Origin: Armigeres subalbatus | Taxonomy: Eukaryota > Arthropoda > Insecta > Diptera > Culicidae | NCBI RefSeq assembly: GCF_024139115.2 | Contig: NC_085140.1 | Location: 52,125,301 to 52,189,300 of the forward strand | DNA length: 64,000 nucleotides | Direction: 5' to 3' | Part shown: one piece after another, positions 1 through 12,700 of the stretch | Layout: each line of letters opens with the position of its first letter | Numbering within the stretch: the stretch's first letter is position 1 | Made by a program: the position numbers and the translations under genes | The notes under the pieces: model-generated | Databases searched by the model: none | The model's input: only the letters and a program-made list of their open reading frames with translations | What the model was told of the DNA's origin: nothing

Positions 1-55
1 ATTTCGTCTAGCTGAAACCTTTGTTGGGGTTTGTAGCTGGATCATCATCATCATC

Positions 56-830
56 AGAGGACCTCCCGGAGAACTCCCTGAGGAGCTCGCAGAGACATTC
101 TCAGAGGAGCTTCTGGTGGAAAATCTATATAAATTCCTGAAGAAGCCTAAATAAATTCCAATTCTGCCGAAATTCCCGGAAGAATTTTCAGAGGAACTGC
201 CGATAGAACTACCGGAATTATTTCTCGAAGGAAATCCTAAAGAAATTGGAAATGCCGGTGGAACTCCTGGAAGAATTCCAGGAGGAATTTTCGGAGAAAC
301 TCCTGGAGGATCTCCCAGTGGAAATCTTGAAGTTTCCACCGGAATTCTTTCAGGATTTCATTGCGAATTAATCTAGGAATTCCTCCGAAAATTCCATTGT
401 TGATTTCATTTTCGGTATAATTTCTGTATAAATTTCCGGTGGAATTCCTGGAGAAATTCTGTGAAATCTTTGAAATTTTCACAAGAAATTATTCGAAACA
501 ATTCACGGAAAATTTTATGGAATTTACACAAGGAATTCGAAGATTTTTCGTGAAATTCTCAGGAATGTTTACTGGCAATTCTACGGAATATCCACGGAAT
601 ATTCTTAAAAATTATGGGAAACAGCAAGAAATTATTTGAATTATTGGTGAAGATTTTCTTGGAGTAAATAATGGTGGAATTTTCGGATCAATTCCTGGCA
701 AAATTTATGGTGGAATTTCTGAAGACACTGCCGAAGAAGTTGCTGGAGGCATTCCTAAAGAATCCCTGATAGAATTTCGGATAGAATGCCAGGAGCAATT
801 GTCGAAGGAATTCCTGGAGAAAGCTTGCAT
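56..830. repeat. degenerate GAATTCC/TTCCGGAA-type repeat block
   Basis: A low-complexity block built from diverged copies of words such as GGAATTCCTGGAG, GGAATTTTCGGAG and CCGGAATT, in mostly one orientation. The spacing is irregular and no unit is exact, so this looks like an old, decayed minisatellite. Blocks of the same type recur at 2885-4090 and 16020-16800. Short open frames across it arise from the repeat and resemble no protein. An (ATC)n run sits just before it at about 41-56. Confidence 0.6.
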
Positions 831-2884
831 ATTGATTTTTCTGCCTATTTTATAATAAATATTATTTCAGAGAGGATTTGTTTAGAAATTCAGATGTATG
901 GTTCTAGTTTTCTTAAACTTATGGAAGAATGCATAAGACAAGACTTATGGAAGAATGCAGGATTTTTATAATAATTGTTATAGCCGATTTTATATTCTTT
1001 CTGAATACTAAGTTCGTTAATATTTTTCTCACTTTATTTAAAAATATCTGATGAGCAATAAATCACGCATTTTCAAATCCATTATTATTTTAATCATTAT
1101 TGTTTCGATTTGGTTTGGATTTGGTTTCATGCGTTAATATTCATGTGTTTTTATAAGACTACTATAAAACTACGATTTAGAAAAAAGTTGCCCCCCCCCC
1201 TTCTCGAAATCCTGGCTACGTCCATGCAGATATGGCTTAAGAATTAAACGATTTTCAGGTACGATATACCTTGGGGTTTGATCTGGACAATAATGTCACA
1301 GACCACATTACTTCAAAAAGTAAAAAACTGCTTACATTAGTGGAAACGAGAGCTCGAAATTTTTTAATGTTTTTCGAGGCTAGTCGCTGTTAATTTGAAT
1401 TTTTTCTAATTCTCTTCCTATTGCAATTATTTAATTTTCAAAATCTATAATGCTTGTTAAATGAGTTCCAAAACCAGATCGTATGGAGAAAGTAGGAATA
1501 TTTATGAAAAATTTTAGATAATAGCTGAAAAACATGTTGTGCAAAATCCTAAAAACAATGGGAAGGTAAAACTCATAAAACATGATAAATATTCGAAATA
1601 TTCTCGTATACTCGATGCTATATGAAAGAAAATTAAAGTGACCTGACGTCCCGGATTATGCGGGACAGTACCAGATTCAGCCTACTTATCCCGCATTGCC
1701 ATGCGTCCCGGAAAACGTCCCGCATTTTATGATGAATCTGCAAAGCCTGCAGAATCTATGATATCCGTAGGAAATAGGAAACAGATCCGACTAAGCAGAA
1801 GGAAAAGGAGGACTTGGCACTATGGGGAAAATGTTGATCATTTATCGAAACATTTACTATTCCCAATTTGTCTAATTTTATCGTATAAAATTATGCACCC
1901 TAGATAAAAGAATCGGAATTTTGGAGTCATAGATCTCGGTTTCCCGTGAACCGCTTTTGCTGAAAATTTGATCAAAGCTCAGAATGAACTTTAATTCTAC
2001 CATACCTAAGTTTCGACCATATTGATTCAAAGAGTTATACAGAGTCCTAAAATGTTCCTTCACATAGTACATGTTGCATAGGAACAATAAAAAAAAATTG
2101 TCCTTTCATTTGTATGAGAATTCTCCATAGTGCTTGGATAGTAAAATCTAGATAATTTACGTAAGTATTATAAGTATCAATTTGAGCATTCTGAAGGATC
2201 ATCAAAAGTTGAGCATGGATAATGCAGATATCTTAAGAATCTAAAGCAATTAAACAACCTAGAGGGTATTGAAAATGTGGGAACATCAAGGATTTATATG
2301 ATTTAGTCTAAGTCGTGGGGATACGGTCGTGCGACAGGAAACTGGAAGTTGACAAATTTTTTTGACTGACCATGTTGTTACGTATCTTGGCAGGTGTCAA
2401 TGACAAACGCGATAATTCACAGACCTGGATTTTGGGAATTAAAAATAGCTGAAGATTTTTTGAAAAGTTCGGGTCATGAAATAATCTGAGTCAGCTACAG
2501 AATCTGCCAAAAAAGAGATAATATAAAATGTGTAAGATCTGCAGCATCCCAAAATCCACAAAGATCTGAAAATTAGTAAAACGTCGGAAACGTCCGAGAC
2601 AATTTCACCGTCTTCAAGCAACTACTTTTTTAACATGGGAGTAAAGGCAAATTACTTCGACCCCATTTACTCAATTTTAGCTTCCGTTCTGATGTTCGAG
2701 GTTGGGTGAATTGAACTCACCATTGGGTAGTTTATTTCTTTCGTGTGGGTGGGTGGGACTGTTCGAAATAATCAAGCAGAAGGGAAAAACGAAACTATCC
2801 GTCTATTCAAGTAAAATGCGGGTTGAAAATCTTTTTTTTTTCGGGAATTTTGTTATATACGGTTGCCTAAATTCACTTTTAAAA
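831..2884. other. AT-rich stretch without a recognisable gene
   Basis: No coding region is supported. A run of C followed by CTTCTCGAAATCCTGG at about 1188-1216 looks like the edge of an old element. The rest is AT-rich with only short chance frames. Confidence 0.5.
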
Positions 2885-4090
2885 ATAATTGTTAGGGAAG
2901 TTATTCAGAAGCTCATTCAGGGTTTTCCTCACAGATTGTGTCCTAAATTAGGTCGGTGGATGGAATTAGTTTGGGAATTCCCCTTGAAACCCGTTCATAA
3001 AATCTAAGAATTGTCAGAAAAATATATTTTTTTGAAATTCTTCCAAAAACTCTTTCGTGCGATTCAGAATTTTCTTCGGAAATTCTGCCAGAAATTATTT
3101 CAGTAGTTCCTCTAGTAATTCTTTCTTTAATTCTTGTATGCATTCATTGGCGATTTCTTTTAGGCATTCCTCCATAATTTTTCCAAGGGATCCCTTCGAG
3201 ATGAATTCCTTTGGAAATTCTTCTATGAATATCTTTGAATACTGTTCCAGGATTTTCTCTGGAAGTTGCTCCAGGTATTAATCTGGAAACTCCATGAAAT
3301 CCTTATGGTATACAGGAACTTACTCAAAATTTCCTTCAGGAATTGCTCCGCAAGTTTCGTACATAAATTCCCCCGGAAGTACCTTGAGTAATTTCTCTGG
3401 AAGTTCTTTGAGAAATTCTTCCAGAACTTCCTTGAAGAATTCCTCCGGAATTTCCTTGAAGAATTCCTCCGAAGGTTTCTTGAGGAATTCCTCCGGAAGT
3501 TCCTTGAGGGATTCCTCTGGAAGTTCCTTGGGAAATTCATCCGGAAGTTCTTTAAGGAATTCCCTAGGAATTTCCTTGAGGAATTCCTCTGGAAGTGGAG
3601 GAGCTCTTCCGAAAATTCTTAGAGGAGTGCTTCCAAGAAATTCTCCACAAAATCCTCCAGGAATTCCTTCGGAAGTGTTTCACGAGTTTCACTGGAAGCC
3701 AACACAGAAATTCTTACGGAAGCTCCTCCAGGAAGCAGGAAGTTTTTCGAAGAAATTTCTGGCTGAATTACTGGAGGAATTCCTGAATGAACTTTCGAAG
3801 GAACTTTCGGAGGAGTTCCTGGTGGAGCTTCCGGAAAAATTCCTGAAGGAACTTTCAAAAGAATTCATGGAGGAACTTATGAGGAAATCCTGAAGAAACC
3901 TTCGGAGGATCAATTCAAGGAACTTCCGGAAAAAATCCTCAAGGAACTTTCGGAGGATTTCCTCAAGGAACATGTAAGGATAAAACCTGCGGGGGAATTC
4001 CTGAAGGAGCTTCCGGAGCAAAACTTTGTTAAGTTTTCCATGTTGAACTATTGAAAGATTGGGAATTTCAGAAGGAACTCCTAGCATTAC
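2885..4090. repeat. degenerate GAATTCC-type repeats in inverted arrangement
   Basis: The left part (about 3050-3600) has units near TCCGGAAGTTCCTTGAGG in one orientation. The right part (about 3700-4080) has the reverse complement, with units near AGGAACTTTCGGAGG. The unit is roughly 24 bp and poorly conserved. The block therefore folds back on itself through many imperfect matches. No clean terminal inverted repeat is visible, so I call it a repeat rather than a transposon. The 199-codon plus-strand frame inside it reads only Ser, Asn, Phe and Glu-rich repeats. Confidence 0.6.
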
Positions 4091-4378
4091 ACGGATACAA
4101 TTTTATTCCATTTGAATAAAAAATATTCATGTTTGTTTCCAAGCAGATAACTATGTTTAAATCAAACATATTTAATTTAAAAACAAAATAAAATTCTTGT
4201 TTGTATTATGCATGCACTAGTCAGGAGCCCCTAGCCTCTCTTACAGATGTTAACAAAAACTCGAAAACTGCACCAGAGAAGCAGCAAAGGAGTGGAAGCA
4301 TATTTTTCCATGCTTCTAAATTGTTATTGAGGATGATTTTAGGTACAAAAAGGTAAGTAAATGAAGTACGAACGTATG

Positions 4379-4670
4379 CATACACAGAAAAAAAATATGA
4401 AAACTAATAAGCGCGTAAAAAATAAAGACGCGGAAAATTACACTATTCTGGGCGTACATGGTTCTTTTCCAACAAGTTCGCCCTAAATGTATACAATTTC
4501 TATAGCATTATGTCAATTGCTATAGCATAAGTCTTATGAAAAGTGGCATAATACCACAGAAATTGCCTACATTCAGGCGAAAATATTGTTTAAATTTACA
4601 CTCTTTTTGGCATTCCCTTTATGTGCATTACTTTCGTGTAAATTTCAACAACTTTTTCTATCTGTGTATG
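4379..4670. mobile_element. possible MITE with CATACACAGA ends
   Basis: The interval begins with CATACACAGA followed by A-rich sequence and ends with T-rich sequence followed by TCTGTGTATG, an exact 10-bp inverted repeat. No ORF is present. Ends of the form ACACAGAAAAA are common in mosquito short elements. The boundary is inferred from this one pair of arms only, and no target duplication is evident. Confidence 0.35.
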
Positions 4671-5163
4671 TGAAATCTGGTAGTCTAATGCTACCAGAAT
4701 ATGAATATTGGTAGAATTGATAGAGAAATATTATGAGCGGTCGAACCAAAACAATAATATCTATGTTTGCTATAAACAATCCGCTGATAGAAACAAATGG
4801 AAATGTATATTTGATTCAAACATAATTTACGTTTGTTTTGATTGCGACAATATGTTTGTTCATAACCATGTTTGATGTTCATGTTTGATTTTACCTAGAA
4901 TTGAGTTTACTGTAGATTTTTCTGCGTGTAAGGTACACAGCAAATCATTTTGAAAATTCAACGACGTGTAAAATTGCAGCTTATCCCATCAAACGAATTA
5001 ACATTCGATATTATATTAAATTTGATTGAATTTTACAAGCAGGCACCGTTTACATTTATTTCGATTTAAAATAATAGTGATATCGATTGAATGTTACGTT
5101 CATTTGCATGCTCCAAATATGTGCAAGAAAATACATTTAAAATCACAACATATTTTTATCTGT
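4671..5163. other. AT-rich spacer, nothing recognised
   Basis: AT-rich sequence with repeated ATGTTTG words, both here and near 4130-4200, suggesting a decayed element. No gene is seen. Confidence 0.4.
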
Positions 5164-5321
5164 GTAGCTTCACACCTCGGGAATTCGGTCCGCGGATATT
5201 TTCCGCATATATTTTTAAATATGTTTTCGGGATTTGGGCATGGAAAATCAAAATCTCGGCCCCATTTAAAATGCACGGAGCCCAAAATCCGGCGGAAAAT
5301 TTTCCCGAGGTGTGAGGCTAC
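5164..5321. mobile_element. short inverted-repeat element (MITE-like)
   Basis: The left end GTAGCTTCACACCTCGGG and the right end CCCGAGGTGTGAGGCTAC are inverted copies with one mismatch. A second inner match pairs ATTTTCCGC on the left with GCGGAAAAT on the right. The element is about 158 bp with no coding capacity. I could not find a convincing target-site duplication. Confidence 0.55.
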
Positions 5322-5939
5322 CTTTATCAGGAGGGGTGGCGAGCAAAAAAAATGCGGAACCTGGAGAATTTTTATTGCATGCTTCTGAGCGTTTTCCAAA
5401 GAAAAAAAAACTTTTACAAAAAAGTGATTGGAATTTCAATATGATTTATTAGATGAATTCTTGTAGAATAGAAAATCTCCTAGAAAATCGGCCTAGTTTA
5501 CATGAATTCTACACGGAATTCTTGGTATAAAAATGTACACGGAATTATAGAATATATTTAAAACATGTATAAGCCGAAAAGTAAATCCCACTATCCGCAA
5601 AAAACAGTTCACGCACTTAAACATTTTTATTTATCATGATCTGATTAGTCAAGGCCAACGCACTGCCAGTGCACTATCCTGGATCATATGTGTCGAATCA
5701 GAACAAACACGATGCTACGCACACCAAAATATCCAATGACAGATGGAACTGAAAATGTTTTTCTTTTCTATTCAGGGTTCGAGTTGGCGCTGACCCAGGT
5801 TTAAAAAAGAATTCGACATTAGTTGAAGCGTTGAGGCATCGCTGGTGGAGAAGGGATAGTCGGATTGTCGAGTACGACAAAGAAGCGCGGGTCGATTGTA
5901 ACTCCTATAGCCCGTTTCAAGAACGTATGCGTTCCAAAA
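5322..5939. other. spacer, nothing recognised
   Basis: No ORF of interest and no tandem structure. It ends directly at the perfect palindrome that starts at 5940. Confidence 0.4.
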
Positions 5940-6027
5940 CTATACTGCCGCTAACCGCAAGTCGAGCACATCTGTATATGGGGCTCCATATACAGATGTG
6001 CTCGACTTGCGGTTAGCGGCAGTATAG
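5940..6027. repeat. perfect palindrome, 42-bp arms and 4-nt loop
   Basis: Left arm 5940-5981 begins CTATACTGCCGCTAACC. Right arm 5986-6027 is its exact reverse complement and ends GGTTAGCGGCAGTATAG. Only four bases (GGCT) separate the arms. It matches no element I recognise. Options are a recent inverted duplication, the core of a foldback element, or an assembly/read artefact of the hairpin type. Confidence 0.85.
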
Positions 6028-6187
6028 TCGTATACAATAAGTCCCGCATGCTTGCACCCACATATTATAAGAATATCTGAAGTGCAGTCACACTTCCTAA
6101 ATCAAAATTAAAGCCTTTTGGTTTTGGCGCATATTTAATTATAAAAATATAATTATTTGCAGTTTATCATAAAATAGCTTATCAATG

Positions 6188-6953
6188 CGGAAAGGGTTAT
6201 TTGGCCGAAATCCATTCGACCGAAAGCCATTTGGCCGAATGCCACTAGGCCGAAAGCTGTTTAACCGAACAGACCATTAGGCCAAATGGGTCATTAGGCC
6301 GAATGGGTCGTTTGGCCGAAAGGGTCATTTGGTCGAATGGGTCATTTGGCTGAAAGGGTCGTTTGGCCGAAAGGGTCATTTGGCCGAAAGGATCGTTTGG
6401 CCGAAAGGGTCATTTGGCCGAATGGGTCATTTGGCCGAATGAGTCATTTGGCCGAAAGGGTCCTTTGGCCGAAAGGGTCAATTGGCCAAAAGTCAAAAGT
6501 CATCAGTTTGGCCCTTTCGGCCAAACGACCCTTTCGACCAAATTACCCTTTCGGCCAAATGACCCTTTCGGCAAAATTACCCTTTTGGCCAAACGACCCT
6601 TTCAACCAAACGACCCTTTCGACCAAACGACCCTTCCGGCCAAATGACTCTTTCGGCCAAATGACCCTTTCGGCCAAATGACCTTTTCGGCCAAATGACC
6701 CATTCGGCCAAACGACCCTTTCGACAAAACGACCCTTTCGGCCAAACGACCCTTTCTGCCAAACAACCCATTCGGCCAAACGACCCTTTCGGTCAAACGA
6801 CCCTTTCGGCCAAACGACCCTTTCGGCCAAATGACCCTTTAGGCCAAATGACTTTTGGCCAAATGGGTGTCGGCCTAATGGTCTGTTCGGCCTAGTGGCA
6901 TTCGGCCAAATGGCTTTCGACCGAATGGGTTTCGGTCAAATTACCCTTCCCCG
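6188..6953. mobile_element. foldback element made of a 17-bp satellite in two opposed arrays
   Basis: From about 6300 to 6490 the unit TTTGGCCGAAAGGGTCA is repeated head to tail. From about 6508 to 6860 the reverse complement (TTCGGCCAAATGACCC) is repeated. The outermost ~85 bp on both sides contain matching non-identical units in the same order (GACCGAAAGCCATTTGG, GCCACTAGGCCGAA, ACAGACCATTAGGCC), inverted relative to each other. This is therefore a genuine terminal inverted repeat, not just two arrays meeting. The many ~60-115 codon frames here (WPKGSFGRK-type peptides) are repeat artefacts. Confidence 0.75.
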
Positions 6954-9533
6954 TTTTAGCGCGTTTATTGAATAGTACCTTTATTATGTGATTTAGCGTA
7001 ATGGCGTTTTCGAGTCATTTTATCGATTCGCTTCTTTGGAGGTATTGTCTATCCGGAACATAGTTAGTACACTTTTTATTCCGAAGTTGGGCTTATCTCC
7101 AGATACAGGCAACTTACCCAACTTCGGAAATAGTGCGCTGGATTCTCCTAAAGATGCGCTAAACAACGCATCAATCAGTTTGACGTATAAAACTTCCAGG
7201 ACGACTTCCAGATTTTAATTTGGTGCTACGCCGACAATATTCAGCCTTATGATCAATAAGCATAGCATAGCATAAGTGATTGTACAAATCGTGGGTGGCT
7301 ATACAATGCATTTTATGGTATAAGGTAGAAGGTATTCAACCTTATGATCGATTCCCCTAAAATTAAGATAAAAAATTATTTTTTTCCACTTTACAACATG
7401 CAGGGTACATGTTTCGCGAGAATTGTAGCAAAAGTTCTCCTGAAAAACTTGGTCGAAGACACCAAGTTCGTAATTTCATTACTTTTGGAGATTTATTGCT
7501 TTTTATGCCAACAAGCTTAGAACATGTTCGACGTATAGGAGCATATGGAGACGCATGGTGCATTGGTTCATCAACACTCCTTGTGTTGGGAGATTGACTT
7601 CTGCTTTGCATAGTAGGAAAAGGTTTCTGATGAAATATTCCTTACATTCGCTTACAACTCTTCAGTTCAAGTATTAAATTCAAATTCATTACTAGTACTT
7701 AGTTATGCACATGAGATTTACTGCCACAATTTGTCTGTTGTCAAGTTGCAGTTAAATCAAATATGACTTTCGTATTGTTGGATTTTGTTCTTTTTGATTT
7801 TGTTGTGTTTACATACTGAAATGGATTTGAATAGCTGAATTACTTCAAAACGAGGTTATTTTCCATATTTTTCCAATCACATATTGTATGTTGCTAAAAT
7901 TGGAAAAGTCTACGTAGACTTCAGAAGGGGGAGATGTTTCGAAAAAGTCTACGGAAGTCTACTACAATGTGAAATTTCGGTCTACGTGGTTTGTGAACAG
8001 CCCCTAATTTTTTACTTCTTACATCTCATTTCTGATTGTTCACTTTCCACGTCTCACTTATCATTTGGCCTATTGACCTTCCGGCCTTATAGCCTTCAGC
8101 TTAACAATCTTCATCTTTATGTTTAATATTTGCTAATTGCTTATTTGTTTTCGGAAAATTCTCTGATGTTTTTGGAATTTTGACATTATTTGGGAAAGTT
8201 TTTGGATTTCGTAAAAAATGACCATAGTGAAAATTGATGAATTTTCAAAATAACATTAAATCGAACCTTGAAATGACAGAGCTCAAACGTCACTTACCTA
8301 AAGAGCATGCTTTGTACTCCTCATCATCTACCTTACACGCCTATGGTCCTGAAAGCCGTAACAACCCTTAAGCGCCCTGCCTCAATTGACTTGACAGGAG
8401 AAAAAGATTCCGAGTGGGTACACCTATCGAGATGGGGCCAGCGAAGAGCGGAGGATGGCAAATCAATTTCACTTCGATATTGGAAATTTTCGGCGTTCGC
8501 AACGAAAGATGACGGCTGGCGGTCGGTGGAGTTCTGCTGGGCTGTTGGCAAAGACAAATACGGCTTTAGAGGAATCGATGCGCACCACCTTTCCACGGCC
8601 ATGTGAGTGCGGAGCTCCCTCGCACAACGAAGGGTGAAGACGATCTTGGGAAAGGATTTTATGCCGCTTTCAGCAACGATCCATTGTTTGCCGCTGATTG
8701 GAGCTTTACGTCTTGAAAGAAAGTTGTAAAATCCGCGACGGATGCGGCCAGTGTGAGGAGGGCACCGAAGGGTTCCGCAGACAGAAAGCCATGAATCAGT
8801 TCAACCGTTTGAAATTGGAAAATCTGTTTTCGTTTCAAGTGAATTTCGTAGACTGAGATGGGATGCATTTTACGATTCGATGATTGCCGAAGAAACTGAG
8901 AACGTGCAGTTCGCAAAGTATTGACTCCAACAAAAGTTTAATGGAAATTCCTACTTCAGAGCGAAGCAGAATTGGAGCATCGCAAACAAAGTACGCACGC
9001 AGTAACTTTGTTCGAAATTCACTTTTATTTGACTTCATCATCGTCGTCGTTCGCACGGTTGGGAAATAAAAGCGAAGGAAACGAAACTGATGACAATAAA
9101 ACGACGAAAATGAATGTCGCTTCCGGTGAAAGATGCTGCCCAACGAATTCCGAGGCCTGAAACAACCGAATGAGATGAGTCTAAATGTGTCGGCTGAAGT
9201 GCTCTCTCTATGAATGCGGAGACGAGCATGATTTTTTGATGAGAACAGCCGAGCCATTTCCTCCGATATTGTCCGGATCCTTTCCCCAGAATTAAGAGGA
9301 TGCGAAAGGAAAAGGCAGTCAATCGGAACGGTTGTACGCTTGTACAAACAGATTTAGGGTGAAAAATAGGTAAAAGCTGGCACTTAATATCAACAAAAAT
9401 ACGATTATATGTATTTTGCGTTTACTTTCATATCAAAATAGGTATATGCATCAGAATTGACTTGAAATTACAAAATCTTTCTGCCTAAGAGAATCAAATC
9501 AAAATTCAGTCCTCACTATTCGTTCGGTCCATA
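6954..9533. other. no supported gene; old repeats and a GC-richer unique segment
   Basis: About 7255-7345 contains GCATAGCATAGCATA and GTGGGTGGCTATACAATG words, and 7890-8000 contains GTCTACGTAGAC and GTCTACGGAAGTC words. Both look like decayed mosquito elements. About 8290-9350 is GC-richer and appears unique, with short overlapping frames on both strands but no recognisable domain or consistent exon structure. Regulatory or intronic sequence is as likely as coding. Confidence 0.45.
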
Positions 9534-9764
9534 GACGTAGAGTAAACTGAGGTAATATGCATTCCCGGGGTAAAACTACCTTTTGGCGTTTTTAGCGGCG
9601 TTTAAGAAATATTTTCAAAAATGATAACAGCTGGATGGGCAGTTCGAGATCCGACCTACACGCGCTTTAGTGAAAACTATGGAAAAACTAACGAAAACAT
9701 CTCCAAAAATGCCAAAGGGTCATTTTGCCCCGGAGGTGCATATTACCCCAGTTTCCCCTACGTC
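9534..9764. mobile_element. MITE-like element with ~60-bp terminal inverted repeats
   Basis: The left arm 9534-9593 (starts GACGTAGAGTAAACTG, contains GGTAATATGCA and CTTTTGGCGTTTTT) is mirrored by 9705-9764 (AAAAATGCCAAAGGG ... TGCATATTACCCC ... CAGTTTCCCCTACGTC). The arms are clearly homologous but diverged. There is a ~110-bp centre and no coding capacity. Confidence 0.65.
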
Positions 9765-12700
9765 ATATTTCTTTACTTCATTAGGATAAAATCCAATCTA
9801 GAACCTATCTATTACAAGAATTTTTATAAAGTGCCTTTATAAAATTTCATAAAGTGCCTTCAGGTTGCAAAGCACAGAATTATTTTTCTCTGTTTTCCGG
9901 AAATAATAAACAAATTAATATCTAAGAAGAAAATGGCTATTATTTAGGATTGCTAACTTTATCCGCCCATCGGCAGTAAATCAGCATAAAGGGGTAGCGC
10001 GAAATAGGATCGACTTGAATTTAATAAACAGGCCAAACTGGTTCAATTAATCATAACCAATAATAAACATTTAGAAGAAAGTCCTATTGATACTGGAGAA
10101 AATTCATCAGTCTGATTCCATCATAATTTTACGGAAATCAATTGCAATCAGTATCAGATTCTTAGGAATGAAAACTTTCGCAGTGATTTACAAACTAACC
10201 CTCCTAACGACTACCAGGAATAAGTCTTCATTCGTTAGGGAGTGGCTTTTCCACCTAATCAGCGTGCGCTACAGAACCAGGAGCAACACTTCCGCGCCCT
10301 TGGTTGACTAACAAGCAAACTTTCCTCTTCTGTGCATTGCACCAGGCAGTATTAAGTGCTGTTTCAACTGTGTGCCATACACCGACGTCAGTTAATTAAA
10401 ATCTCTGTAAAAAAGTTCATAATTGGAACATACGACATAGATGCTGACAGATATGTAATACCGCAAATTACGAAAGCTGTTGATTTTTAACACCTGCACG
10501 TCTCATCACATAATTGGTATAAGAAAGTCTTGAAATGTTTGAGATTTATTAGACATTTACTTACCAGCTAAAAAGTAATGTTTGTCACAGTTTGTCACTG
10601 CAGTGCCACGTATGTAAACTACTTTAGGCGCGTATGATTTTGGTAAGAAATTTAAGACGGAAATTTTCGTAAAAACGAGTTCCGTGTTCAAGTCAAGTAA
10701 TAGACACTAAAGACCAGGGTATTATTGATACCCAAGCACAAATCTGTTAATTTACAATAAATCTGTGAAGACAAAAACTCAGTTAATAAATGATATATGA
10801 ACTCATATTGGCTGCTCAGCCCATTTTTGTTTTGTTTAGAAGAAAAACTAATCAAATTAAAGGACGTATACTTTCCAGCCATACATCAACTGCCTTGCAG
10901 CCGTATATCTCCAGCAGCAAGTCCTGAACCCAAGAAAGAAGAACCTGTGCCATCAAATCGTCCACGGAAAGACGCCACGTGTTCTGATGATGCCTTCGGG
11001 CGGGGCGGGCGGTTTGTTCGTTCCCGTGTCGAAATCCGCATTCGACATCGTCCGACAAAACATGTAGGTCGTACAAACAAAGCAATTCTAATAGATGGCC
11101 GCTGGTCGTTTTCGTTCGCTGGCGCTGATTGTTTGTGGGAGAGGTAGTCATAATCAACTGTGCTGTGCGCCTCGGGGAGAGTGAGGTTCGGATGGAATGT
11201 TTTTCTACGGATCAGCAGAATACTTCTGCAGGAGGAGGGAGGGCAATGTATCACTTGGGAAAAACTGCAGCATGGGGTTTCCGTTTCCCCCTCTGGCCGA
11301 TGGGGCTGATGCTGAAGATGAAATGGAAAATATGATGATTTTTGAACTCGGTGCTTGAGTCAAACGGTCGTATCTTGTCAGCTGCATGTCGCTATTGTTG
11401 TTGTGTTACTCTATCGAATTCGTAACAATTAAGAAAACATGATCCCAATTACGAAAATAAATTTTAAACCAAATTGAGTTGCAATAGTTTCGAATACATT
11501 CTTGCCACTTTTTAGGATCAAGACACATAAGAAATATTCGCGACTCACTCATTGCAAGTTATTATACCGGTAACACAAGCTATATAGGTATTCATACATA
11601 GACAGGCGTAAGCTTTCGATTTTTGAAAAGCGGACCAAGTTCCAGGTGGAATGTTGATCCATTCTTTTGCATTCATTTCTATGCACAACCGCTTTTGCTG
11701 AAAGAAAAAAATAAAACTTTATGTCTCCGTGAAGGAAAGTTAGTTATTTTGGCAAAGAAGGTACATTTTATATTTATTAAAACAATTTTGATAACGCTAT
11801 TCAGACAACTTTTAAATTGATCGTACGTTTACGAAACTAAAAATTTCCGGAGCTATGTATTCCAGTTTACTGAGAAGAAAAATTTAGATCTAGTTGGGAC
11901 CAGGCTTGAGAAAAAAGCTCATATTGATACAACACATCCATTGATAGGTTCATAAATCGTAATGCTAAGCGTGATTTGTTATTTGATAATAATAATTTGC
12001 CAAATCGTTCCAAACTCAACATCTTATTGATACACCCATACCTCCTCTGCTCTCATATTAACCGATATTCAGAAGTTGAGTTATCAAACAGGTAAGAAAG
12101 TATACAAACTTTTCCGTGATGTGAACGAGCTTTAGCCCGCGCGTCCTCAATTTGGAGGGTGCTTTTATGTAAATAATTAATTTATCCGCTCTTGTGCGGG
12201 ATGGGTTCGGAACATGAGGAAAAATATATGTAGTCTGCTTATCTTGACTGCTACGTTGCGCTGCTGCGCTGGTTGGGTGGGAAGAATGACGACGCCAAGG
12301 TTGTCATGTAAGTCACGTTCTCACATTAACAAGGTACGTGGGCAACCGGAGGTCGGTACTTGTGGATATTGTGCGGTGTTTTGGCAGGGAAGTTGAAGTC
12401 TGTTGTTTTTCGTGGTGGGTATATGTTTCTTTCCGGGCTGAATTTTTTTCCTGGTAGGCACATCTTGTGGAAAGATGATGAATGGGCTGACGAATAACGC
12501 CTTTGCCCGAGAAGGAAACAATGCGGGATGATGGTACGCAAACTATTTGCAAAGTACTTCAAGAAACCTCTTGCGGAGTTATTAATAGGTTCTAGGGATT
12601 AGGGGACATGCGGATTAGGAGAGTGGTTAATTAATTTCGGTAATGTAGACTGAGACAAAAGGCCGTTTATTAATATTTATAAAAGTTATTATCGCATGCG

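Noticed and set aside
6337..6895. Cluster of 60-115-codon frames with WPKGSFGRK-type peptides on both strands
   Set aside because: Direct translations of a 17-bp satellite in several registers.
8307..9347. Several 60-170-codon frames on both strands in a GC-richer patch
   Set aside because: Frames overlap on opposite strands, match no family I know and lack consistent exon boundaries. Kept only as an unassigned unique segment.
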